Source: DAINPP01 sp036743375 (GTDB lineage Bacteria; Thermotogota; Thermotogae; MWEM01). Taken from it: a DNA stretch of 64,000 bases. Positions 18,161 to 26,012 of the stretch are shown one piece after another. The stretch is taken from NCBI GenBank assembly GCA_036743375.1, contig DAINPP010000001.1, forward strand, positions 232,804 to 296,803, given 5' to 3'. Under the pieces are notes generated by a model. It made no database searches and was not told where the DNA came from. It saw only the letters and a program-made list of their open reading frames with translations. How positions within the stretch are numbered: the first letter of the stretch is position 1; each line of letters begins with the position of its first letter. A program made the translations under genes and the position numbers.

Positions 18161-18985
18161 ATGCAGTTAGTTTTAAGAGAATTAAGAGCCGCCTGGGCTT
18201 TTGTCGAGAGAAATTTCAATTTAACCAAAAGATACTGGAAATGGGAAGTCGTATTTCTTGCATACACTGTTGCAAATTCGGTAACAATGGGATTTATAGG
18301 AAAAGGGATCGAATCTTTTTCAGGTACGGAAGTCGATGTGAATTTTCTGATCCTTTATATGCTGATCGGATCTATTCTCTGGGGGTATCTCTCAATACTT
18401 TTTGAAATCGTTGCCGAAACGGTTGCATGGGAACGATGGGAGGAGACCATTGAATACACGTTCATGTCTCCTATCTCAAGAGCAACACACCTTCTTAGTG
18501 TGTGCTGGTATTCGATATTGTATGGACTCCTAAGAAGTATCATCATATTGTTTTTTGTCTCATGGTTCTTCCAGCTTGATTTAAGCAGTGCCAACATTGC
18601 CGCAGCTGGGGGTGTCCTCGCTGTGGGAAGCCTGTCTTTTATCGGTCTTGGAATGATTGCGGCGATATTACCCCTTATTTCTCCTGAAAAAGGGGTACAG
18701 GTCGTTCATATCTTCCAGGCACTGTTGCTGATGTTTTCCGGTGTATATTATGAAGTCGACGTTCTGCCCGTATGGATGCAGAAAGTTGCATGGTTCTCTC
18801 CGGCTACTTATGCCCTAAAGGGAATGAGAGAGGCCATACTTGACGGCAAATCATTCGGGGCATTAACCAATTACACATTGCCTTTATTGCTGATGGGAAC
18901 GATCATGCTGCCATTGGGTATCTTCGTCTTCAAAAAGATGGAGGAACATGCAAAGAAAAAAGGACTGCTCAAGAGAAACGGATAA
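18161..18985 (+). CDS. ABC-2 type exporter, membrane subunit
   Basis: 275 aa from the ATG at 18161, one base after the ATPase stop. About six hydrophobic segments are seen, with the typical ABC-2 middle segment (ILWGYLSILFEIVAETVAWE) and a late MFSGVYYEVDVLP / LKGMREAILDG motif shared by this family. It forms the translocation path with the preceding ATPase. Tight spacing indicates translational coupling. A stable hairpin follows directly. Confidence 0.9.
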   Translation: MQLVLRELRAAWAFVERNFNLTKRYWKWEVVFLAYTVANSVTMGFIGKGIESFSGTEVDVNFLILYMLIGSILWGYLSILFEIVAETVAWERWEETIEYTFMSPISRATHLLSVCWYSILYGLLRSIIILFFVSWFFQLDLSSANIAAAGGVLAVGSLSFIGLGMIAAILPLISPEKGVQVVHIFQALLLMFSGVYYEVDVLPVWMQKVAWFSPATYALKGMREAILDGKSFGALTNYTLPLLLMGTIMLPLGIFVFKKMEEHAKKKGLLKRNG

Positions 18986-18989
18986 TTTT

Positions 18990-19015
18990 CCTCTTCTTCG
19001 CTATCGAAGAAGAGG
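18990..19015 (+). terminator. Hairpin after the ABC exporter operon
   Basis: CCTCTTCTTCG and CGAAGAAGAGG form a perfect 11-base stem with a 4-base loop just after the permease stop. The T tract is poor (CTTTGT), so it may be a weak terminator or an RNA-stabilising hairpin. Confidence 0.5.
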
Positions 19016-19079
19016 CTTTGTAAAGAATTATTTATTTTAGTTATTAAAACTAAGACATTTAGTTATATAATATGGATAT

Positions 19080-19118
19080 AGAAATTAAAACGTTATAAAG
19101 ACCGACCTTTTAATTTCT
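19080..19118 (+). repeat. 11-bp perfect inverted repeat upstream of the MATE gene
   Basis: AGAAATTAAAA (19080-19090) and TTTTAATTTCT (19108-19118) are separated by 17 bases. A TATAAT-like box lies just upstream (near 19067) and the start codon is 44 bases downstream. It could be an operator or a 5' UTR hairpin. Confidence 0.5.
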
Positions 19119-19161
19119 GTAGTTTGGATAGTGTTTTTACATAACAGAAACGAGGGGTAAT

Positions 19162-20538
19162 ATGGAAAGGGATTTAACACAGGGAAACATCATAAAAAAC
19201 ATTTTATACATGTCGGTCCCAACGATGATGGGATTTATCGCACAAACTCTATATGATCTGGTGGATATGGCCTGGATAGGGAGAATTTCTTCCGAAGCGG
19301 TTGCAGCGGTCACTATATTAACCAGTATTTTCTGGCTGGTAGAGGTGTTAAATGAAATAATCGGGACAAGCTCCGTATCGTTGATATCACAGAATTTTGG
19401 TGCGGGAAACTATAAACAGACAAAAGCCTGTATTGAGCAAACACTGACATTTAAAATGCTTGTCTCAGTCATTGCGATGATACTGCTTGTCATATTCATG
19501 AAACCACTAATCGGTTTTTTCACTCAAGAGGAAACGGTTCAGAAAGCGGCACTTGATTACGGGTACCTGAGAATCTTCTTTTTACCGATCATGTTTTCTA
19601 CATACAGTATCAATACTGCATTGAGATGTATCGGTGATTCAAAAAGGCCTATGATTCTGATGTTTGTCACTTCTGTCATCAATATCGTACTTGATCCGAT
19701 TCTGATGTTTGAGACGATACCGTTGATTAATTTACCTGGTGCCGGATTGGGTGTATACGGAGCGGCACTTGCCACGGTCATTTCTATTTCCGTGGGATTT
19801 GTCGTAGGACTTATCATGATTTTCAACTTGAAGAACAGAGAAATACGGCCAACTGTCAAGGGAATTTTCAGACTCAACGCCAAAATAGATAAAAAATTAA
19901 TCACTATTGGATTGCCAACTGGAATTGAAGTACTTTTCAGACAACTGGCACAGATCACTATCTTAAAAGTGGTTACCGTATTCGGCACGGTTGCAGTTGC
20001 GGCTTTGGGAATCCAGCAGCGCCTTTCCGGTTTCTTCATCATGCCACTCATCGGTCTTCTTATGGGTGGAAGTACGATTGTCGGGCAAAATATGGGTGCT
20101 GAAAAAATGGAGCGTGCTGAAAAGACAACCCATCTTGCTGCTACGCTTGGCGGAATCATTATGGGCGGCGTAACGATTTTCGTACTCCTGTTCACAGAAC
20201 AAATAATGGGTGTTTTCGTAAACGATCCCGAGGTCATCAGAATGGGAGTCCCCATGTTGAGAATCATAACTCCTTCGTATATCCTTCTCGCCGTAGGATT
20301 TGGCTGGGCAACAGGTTTTTCTGGTGCCGGATACAATATGCCGTTCCTGATCTCGGCGGTCATTGCGAGATGGGGGGTTCAGATTCCATTTATGCTCATA
20401 ACCATCTATTCACTGAGTCTTCCGATAACTTTTATCTGGATCAGTTTTGCCCTTTCTGAAATTGCAGAATTTGCGGTCATTGCAATCATCTTCTTCAACG
20501 GAAAATGGAAAATGAAAAGGGTATCACATCTGGTTTAA
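19162..20538 (+). CDS. MATE family multidrug efflux protein
   Basis: 458 aa with about twelve membrane segments in two homologous halves. It begins LTQGNIIKNILYMSVPTMMG, the conserved MATE first helix; PGAGLGVYGAALAT and FRQLAQITILKVV-type segments mark the second helical blocks. By family, it is a Na+ or H+ antiporter exporting cationic drugs or metabolites. The ATG has ACGAGGGG upstream. The gene has its own promoter region with an inverted repeat and its own very strong terminator, so it is separate from the ABC exporter although both are efflux genes. Confidence 0.92.
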   Translation: MERDLTQGNIIKNILYMSVPTMMGFIAQTLYDLVDMAWIGRISSEAVAAVTILTSIFWLVEVLNEIIGTSSVSLISQNFGAGNYKQTKACIEQTLTFKMLVSVIAMILLVIFMKPLIGFFTQEETVQKAALDYGYLRIFFLPIMFSTYSINTALRCIGDSKRPMILMFVTSVINIVLDPILMFETIPLINLPGAGLGVYGAALATVISISVGFVVGLIMIFNLKNREIRPTVKGIFRLNAKIDKKLITIGLPTGIEVLFRQLAQITILKVVTVFGTVAVAALGIQQRLSGFFIMPLIGLLMGGSTIVGQNMGAEKMERAEKTTHLAATLGGIIMGGVTIFVLLFTEQIMGVFVNDPEVIRMGVPMLRIITPSYILLAVGFGWATGFSGAGYNMPFLISAVIARWGVQIPFMLITIYSLSLPITFIWISFALSEIAEFAVIAIIFFNGKWKMKRVSHLV

Positions 20539-20553
20539 ATAAATATATCGAGC

Positions 20554-20592
20554 GAACAAAGGGGGAATCTGTTGATTCCCCCTTTGTTCATT
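20554..20592 (+). terminator. Strong rho-independent terminator after the MATE gene
   Basis: A 16-base perfect stem (20554-20569 with 20574-20589; GAACAAAGGGGGAATC and its complement) has a 4-base loop, followed by a short T tract (ATTT). Confidence 0.85.
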
Positions 20593-20602
20593 TACAGAAC
20601 CT

Positions 20603-20631
20603 ATTTAAAAAAGTACTTTATTTGTTATAAT
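20603..20631 (+). promoter_or_regulatory. Promoter of pyrimidine-nucleoside phosphorylase
   Basis: TATAAT at 20626-20631 is extended by TGT, with ATTTAA 17 bases upstream as a weak -35. The start codon is 55 bases downstream. Confidence 0.6.
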
Positions 20632-20686
20632 AGATGGATGCACAGTTATAAAGGTTTTACAGAAACAGACAAAAGGGGGAATTATT

Positions 20687-21979
20687 ATGAGAATGTATGA
20701 TCTGATTTTAAAGAAGAGAAACGGTCTCGAATTAACCAAAGAAGAAATTGAATATATCATCAGCGGTTATGTTGATGGAAGCATACCGGAGTATCAAGTA
20801 TCCGCATTCTTGATGGCTTGTTATTTCAAGCATCTGACTAAAAAGGAAACTTATCTACTCACCGAATGTATGCGTTATTCCGGAGATACCGTTGATTTAT
20901 CCGCTATTCAGGGAATAAAGGTTGACAAGCATTCCACAGGCGGTGTCGGGGATAAGACAACTCTGACACTCGCACCGATGGTTGCAGCCTGTGGGGCAAA
21001 GGTTGCCAAATTATCCGGCAGAGGTCTTGGACATACCGGCGGTACGATTGATAAACTCGAATCAATCAGAGGGTTTAACACATCCGTTGCCATGGATGAC
21101 TGGATCGATCAGGTCAACTCAATAGGGATTGCCGTAGCGGGTCAAACGGCAAACCTCGTCCCCGCAGATAAAAAGATCTACGGATTACGGGATGTAACGG
21201 CAACCGTCGACGAAGCCTCGTTGATCGCATCGAGTATTATGAGCAAAAAACTTGCCGGTGGAGCCGATGCCTTTGTGCTGGATGTAAAAGTCGGATCAGG
21301 TGCATTTATGAAAGATGTGGAGTCAGCTTCAGAATTAGCTCATATCATGGTAGATATTGCGAACAATGCAAATAAAAAGGCTTGCGCCATCTTGACAAAC
21401 ATGGATCAGCCACTCGGAAACAAAATAGGAAACGCCTTGGAAGTCGAAGAGGCCATTGATACGTTAAAGGGAAATGGACCGGCAGATTTCACAGAATTAT
21501 GTATGATACTCGGCGAAAAGATGCTGAAATTTGCATTGGGTATTCCCGAAACCACTGCAAGAAAGAGGCTTGAGGAAGCTGTTGACAGTGGCGCTGCCTA
21601 TCAGAAATTCATAGAATTTGTAAAGGCACAGAACGGCGACATATCAGCACTGGATAGCCTTGTCAAGTGTAAGGGAATCTATGAATACAAGGCGGAAGAA
21701 ACCGGATATATCAGCGGGATCAATACGGAAAAGATCGGTATTGCCGCGATGGTACTGGGTGCCGGTAGAGAAAAGAAAGATGATATACTCGATTTTTCTG
21801 TGGGTTTTGATTTTGTTAGAAAAACAGGTGCTTATGTGAAGAAGGGTGAAAAAATCCTTGATATTTATTATAACGATGAGAAAAAACTTGCCTCTTCAAT
21901 CAAATGCCTTGAAAATTCCATCTGTTTCGATAAATCCGAAAGTGTAAAAAAACCGCTGATATTTGATATAATTGAATGA
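20687..21979 (+). CDS. pdp: Pyrimidine-nucleoside (thymidine/uridine) phosphorylase
   Basis: 430 aa, standard for the family. KVDKHSTGGVGDKTTL is the phosphate-binding motif, SGRGLGHTGGTIDKLE the pyrimidine-site signature, and DVKVGSGAFMK follows. A C-terminal biotinyl-like alpha/beta domain begins near residue 345. It phosphorolyses (deoxy)uridine and thymidine to base plus (deoxy)ribose-1-phosphate. The enzymes are named Pdp or DeoA according to specificity, which cannot be separated here. DeoC in this window handles the next steps after mutase action. Confidence 0.94.
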   Translation: MRMYDLILKKRNGLELTKEEIEYIISGYVDGSIPEYQVSAFLMACYFKHLTKKETYLLTECMRYSGDTVDLSAIQGIKVDKHSTGGVGDKTTLTLAPMVAACGAKVAKLSGRGLGHTGGTIDKLESIRGFNTSVAMDDWIDQVNSIGIAVAGQTANLVPADKKIYGLRDVTATVDEASLIASSIMSKKLAGGADAFVLDVKVGSGAFMKDVESASELAHIMVDIANNANKKACAILTNMDQPLGNKIGNALEVEEAIDTLKGNGPADFTELCMILGEKMLKFALGIPETTARKRLEEAVDSGAAYQKFIEFVKAQNGDISALDSLVKCKGIYEYKAEETGYISGINTEKIGIAAMVLGAGREKKDDILDFSVGFDFVRKTGAYVKKGEKILDIYYNDEKKLASSIKCLENSICFDKSESVKKPLIFDIIE

Positions 21980-22055
21980 TAAGATTTATTCCAACAGAGT
22001 TGATAGGTTTATCTGTTAAAGTATATTAGGGTGAATAAATAATATAAAAGAATTT

Positions 22056-23780
22056 GTGGGGGTATTCAAGATTTTGGGTTTGATAAAAAAAGCGGTAACA
22101 TTTTTTCTTGTAATAATTTCCTGTGTCGTCATGGCGCAGGAATTGTATTATATACAACCGGATGGGAATTATATCAGGTTTCGCGAACCGGATATTTCAA
22201 TAGTAAGCGGAAAGCTGATGATCAACGTAGAGACTTTGACAGAATTTGGTGCAGGGGTAACTTCGTTTTCGGGATCAAATAAACACTATCTGATAAATAA
22301 AAATACTGGCGAAACACTCGTTGTAGATCCTTATAATGGTTTATTGTTAAATTTTTTTGAGGATTATGAAGGTCTTGTCGTTGTGATCTCTGACAAGACT
22401 TATCTTTCTGCTGAAACGGCTTTCAGGTTTCTCGGTTTTGATTTTTCCGGTGATGAAAGGTATTATGTCTACAAATCAAAAGATATTATTCGGCTGAATT
22501 CGGTTTCTATGAATCTTAGGGCTGTCACATTTGAATTCTCAAATTCCTTTTTCAGCGAAGATTCGATGATCAAAGTAGATACAAAGGGAAACGAGGCAAG
22601 TATCATGGTCTTTCCCGCCGATATAAAAAACACACTCATAAGGGGAGTGATCCTGAAGGAGAGTGATCCGTTCTACGCAGAATTCAACCTCTCTTTTAAT
22701 GTACCGGTAGATTATAGAATCATGAAAAACGACAATTCAGTCACCGTATATTTCACACATGTCGATCCCTATCTTGAGGAAATCCAAGTACTTTCGAGGG
22801 GAATTCAGTGGTATAGAAAAAAAGAGGTGTTTGAAAATTCCACGTTGAAGGTTACCTATCTCGAAATAGACACCACGGAAGCGGAATTCACCCTTAAACC
22901 TGAAATTGCCTATAACGGTTTGGGAAACAGGGATAAAGTCAGTAATATGGTAAGAAAAAATTTTGCCTTTGGCGGGATTAACGCCTCGTACTTCGATACT
23001 GTAACGAATTTTCCCGTAGGAATACTGATAATAGATGGAGAGATAGAATCGGAACCCTTTTATTACCCGAGACCATTTTTCGTGAGAACGGATGAGAATC
23101 AATATTCTATACTGGATATCGATACGGAAATACATGTCAGGATCGGTGGGTCTCTCTTCCTTGTGAAGGGAGTAAACAAGTACAGCAAAAACGGCGATGT
23201 GATCGTTTATACGGAGAATTTTGGAAAGACAATTCCTCAAGATCCTTTGAAAGAATATGTCGTCGTTGTAAATGACAAGGTCATATCAAAGACTTATACC
23301 CCAAAGGTCCCCGCAAACGGAAAGGTTATTGTCTTTAATCCCGCGGATCTGGCAAAATTCATCAAGATCGGCGACGCTTTCTCGATGAATTTTATCGCCC
23401 CTGGGTTTCAGTACACTATCACCGATGCCATAGAAGGAGGGCCCTTGTTGCTCTCCGGGGGACAGCTTGTTGAGGATTTTGAGAGTATTAAGGCAACATA
23501 CGGATCTAAAATCATAGAGGGAAGAACGCCAAGAACAGTTATTGCCCTTGCCAAAGATAAGATTGTAATGCTTGTTATTGACGGATATCAATCGGAAAGT
23601 TCGGGATTAACGTATAATGAACTCGCAAGATTTCTCCTGAAAAAAGGGTATACCGACGCAATGTGTTTTGACGGGGGATCGTCATCGGTGATGCTGGCCG
23701 ATTCAAGAGTTGTCAACAACCCCTCTTCAGGCGAACCAAACGTGCCTGTTGGACTTATTTTAGACAGACATGAGGATTAA
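22056..23780 (+). CDS. Secreted phosphodiester glycosidase (NAGPA/DUF2233) domain protein
   Basis: 574 aa from a GTG at 22056; a TTG at 22074 with GGGGG eleven bases upstream is an alternative that gives a cleaner signal peptide. The N-terminal hydrophobic signal is followed by beta-rich repeats like copper-amine-oxidase N-terminal or AMIN-type wall-binding modules (about 30-230). The C-terminal catalytic-type domain (about 290-570) has INASYFD, EGGPLLLSGGQL, GRTPRTVIAL and DAMCFDGGSSSVML, the hallmarks of the NAGPA family. That family removes GlcNAc from phosphodiesters or acts on cell-wall glycans; the precise substrate is unknown. It lies in the same orientation as the EF-G-like gene. Confidence 0.88.
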   Translation: MGVFKILGLIKKAVTFFLVIISCVVMAQELYYIQPDGNYIRFREPDISIVSGKLMINVETLTEFGAGVTSFSGSNKHYLINKNTGETLVVDPYNGLLLNFFEDYEGLVVVISDKTYLSAETAFRFLGFDFSGDERYYVYKSKDIIRLNSVSMNLRAVTFEFSNSFFSEDSMIKVDTKGNEASIMVFPADIKNTLIRGVILKESDPFYAEFNLSFNVPVDYRIMKNDNSVTVYFTHVDPYLEEIQVLSRGIQWYRKKEVFENSTLKVTYLEIDTTEAEFTLKPEIAYNGLGNRDKVSNMVRKNFAFGGINASYFDTVTNFPVGILIIDGEIESEPFYYPRPFFVRTDENQYSILDIDTEIHVRIGGSLFLVKGVNKYSKNGDVIVYTENFGKTIPQDPLKEYVVVVNDKVISKTYTPKVPANGKVIVFNPADLAKFIKIGDAFSMNFIAPGFQYTITDAIEGGPLLLSGGQLVEDFESIKATYGSKIIEGRTPRTVIALAKDKIVMLVIDGYQSESSGLTYNELARFLLKKGYTDAMCFDGGSSSVMLADSRVVNNPSSGEPNVPVGLILDRHED

Positions 23781-23862
23781 TCAAAGGATCCAACCAAGAG
23801 AACCTGTTTTAATAAATAAATAGATCATTCGAACCGGATCGGTTCGTACGGAGGTGCATTTT

Positions 23863-25935
23863 GTGGGAATACAGGTAGAAAACAGAAGAACACTGACCTT
23901 TATCGGTCATAACGGATCGGGAAAAAGTACACTGATCGAATCAATGCTCAAAGTTGCGGGCAAAGTCAAGGAGCTTGGAACAACACTTAATTATGATCCG
24001 ATGGAAAAAGAAAAAAATACAACTCTTTCCATAGGATTGGCAACTTTCACAAAGGATGATTATGAATTTCTTGCGCTTGATACACCCGGATTTGGGGATT
24101 TTATAAGTGAAGTCATTTCAGGTATGTTTGCTGCAGAGAATGTTATTTCTGTAATCAATGCCTCTGCAGGGATAGAAGTTCAGACAGAAAGAACATGGAA
24201 GGAAGCAGAAGCATTGAAAAAGCCCATCATGGTATTCGTCAACGCCATGGATAAAGAAAGGGCAAATTTCGATGAGGTACTCGATGAGCTGAACGCCAAA
24301 TTCGATAAACACATCGTACCGGTCTATCTTCCAATCGGGCAGGAAGAGAGTTTTGAAGGTATTGTGGATCTGTTAAACAATTGCGCGTATAAATATGCCG
24401 CTGATGGATCAGGAAAAAAAGACAAAATCGATGTCCCCGCCAATTTGTCAGATAGAGTCGAGACAATCAGATCGGAACTCATCGAAAATATTGTAGAAAC
24501 CGATGAAGAAATGATGGAAAAGTATCTTGAGGGTGAGGAATTCAGCGGAGAAGAACTCTTCAAAGCGATGAGAAAGGCTTATATTGATGGAGAACTCGTT
24601 CCTATTGCCTGTGGTTCAGCAACACAGAATATTGGCATTGATCTCTTTATCGAGCTGTTAAAGGCTACCGGAGCTAATCCACTCGAAAGAAAAACAGACA
24701 TGACAAAAATGGCCGATGGAGATGCCGATTTTGAACTCGTTCCTGAAAAGGATGCGCCGTTTGTCGGTTATATATTCAAGGCAGCAGTGGACCCGTTTAT
24801 TGGAAAACAGTCCTTTGTAAAGGTTCTTTCAGGTTCAGTAGAAACTGGAAATGCCTTTGTGAATGTAAATAAAAATTCAAACGAAAAGGCTTCTCATATT
24901 TATCATGTAACCGGTAAGGATCAGGATGAGATCACCGAATCGACACTCGGAGATATCATCAGTGTACCAAAACTTAAAGAGAGCGAAGTGGGAGACACAC
25001 TTTGCAATCCTTCCAGAAGGTTGCTGGTCGTTAACCCGGAATATCCGGAACCGATGATGACAAAATCCGTCCATCCAAAATCAAAGGCGGATATTGACAA
25101 GATTTCAAATGGTCTTTCGAGACTCGCGGAATCCGATCCTACGTTCAACTGGGAACATGATCCCGAGACAAACGACACCGTTATTTCCGGTATGGGAACA
25201 ACGCATTTGAATGTGATGGTAGAAAAACTGAAGAAACTCTTTAAGATTGATGTAGAAGTCGGTCAGCCAAAGATTCCCTATAAGGAAACGGTTAAGGGAA
25301 ATGCCGATGTCGAATACAAACACAAGAAGCAATCCGGCGGTCATGGCCAGTACGGACATGTTAAAATCAGAATTTCACCGCGTGAAAGAGGGACGGGATT
25401 TGAATTTGCCGAAACGATATTTGGCGGATCCGTACCAAATAACTATATTCCCTCTGTTGAAAAAGGCGTCGTGGAATCCATGAAGAAGGGAATTCTCGGT
25501 GCTTACCCCGTTGTAGATATCAAAGTAGAACTTTACGATGGATCCTATCATGATGTAGATTCTTCCGATATGGCTTTCCAGATTGCTTCCAGACAGGCAT
25601 TTAAAAAAGGGATGGAACAGGCAAAGCCGGTTCTTCTCGAACCGATAATGGACGTAGAAGTACATACACCGGATGAAAATTCTGGAGATGTTATAGGAGA
25701 AATCACTTCGAGAAGAGGAAGGCCAATGGGGATGGAAGCCGGATCAAAAGGCTATCAGGTGGTAAAAGCCACGGTACCTTATTCTGAAATGCTCGATTTC
25801 TCAAACCAGCTCAGCTCAATCACCAGCGGTAAGGGGTATTTCACGATGAAATTTGCCAATTATTCTGAAGTTCCGGCAAATGAACAGGAAAAGATCATAG
25901 CCACAAGAAAAAGAGAACTCGAAGAAAAAGAATAA
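23863..25935 (+). CDS. EF-G-like translational GTPase with altered G3 and G4 motifs
   Basis: 690 aa from a GTG at 23863 (GGAGG eight bases upstream); an earlier GTG overlaps that Shine-Dalgarno site. All EF-G domains are present: P-loop GHNGSGKST (15-23), domain III, domain IV with SGGHGQYGHV and a C-terminal domain with RRGRPMGME. Two changes stand out. G3 is DTPGFGDF with Phe77 where canonical EF-G has the catalytic His. G4 is NAMD (127-130) instead of NKxD. The first change resembles the EF-G-2/FusA2 paralog group, which is not the main elongation factor. Nucleotide specificity and GTPase rate are therefore uncertain. No ribosomal-protein genes adjoin it. Confidence 0.88.
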   Translation: MGIQVENRRTLTFIGHNGSGKSTLIESMLKVAGKVKELGTTLNYDPMEKEKNTTLSIGLATFTKDDYEFLALDTPGFGDFISEVISGMFAAENVISVINASAGIEVQTERTWKEAEALKKPIMVFVNAMDKERANFDEVLDELNAKFDKHIVPVYLPIGQEESFEGIVDLLNNCAYKYAADGSGKKDKIDVPANLSDRVETIRSELIENIVETDEEMMEKYLEGEEFSGEELFKAMRKAYIDGELVPIACGSATQNIGIDLFIELLKATGANPLERKTDMTKMADGDADFELVPEKDAPFVGYIFKAAVDPFIGKQSFVKVLSGSVETGNAFVNVNKNSNEKASHIYHVTGKDQDEITESTLGDIISVPKLKESEVGDTLCNPSRRLLVVNPEYPEPMMTKSVHPKSKADIDKISNGLSRLAESDPTFNWEHDPETNDTVISGMGTTHLNVMVEKLKKLFKIDVEVGQPKIPYKETVKGNADVEYKHKKQSGGHGQYGHVKIRISPRERGTGFEFAETIFGGSVPNNYIPSVEKGVVESMKKGILGAYPVVDIKVELYDGSYHDVDSSDMAFQIASRQAFKKGMEQAKPVLLEPIMDVEVHTPDENSGDVIGEITSRRGRPMGMEAGSKGYQVVKATVPYSEMLDFSNQLSSITSGKGYFTMKFANYSEVPANEQEKIIATRKRELEEKE

Positions 25936-25951
25936 TGTTTTTATCCAATAG

Positions 25952-25987
25952 GTCTGGAGATTGTAAAATCTCCAGACTTGTGTTTTT
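25952..25987 (+). terminator. Terminator after the EF-G-like gene
   Basis: GTCTGGAGATT (25952-25962) pairs with AATCTCCAGAC (25967-25977) around a 4-base loop, followed by TTGTGTTTTT. Confidence 0.82.
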
Positions 25988-26012
25988 AAATTTTTTGAGA
26001 AAAGAGTGAAAA

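Noticed and set aside
19557..20363. A 268-codon minus-strand open frame inside the MATE gene
   Set aside because: It is antisense to a well-defined MATE protein and its sequence is low-complexity, rich in P, T, S and I, with no fold pattern.
23830..23846. A 6-bp palindrome before the EF-G-like gene as an operator
   Set aside because: The stem is short and lies in a G/C-rich patch; it may be chance, so it is not listed as a feature.
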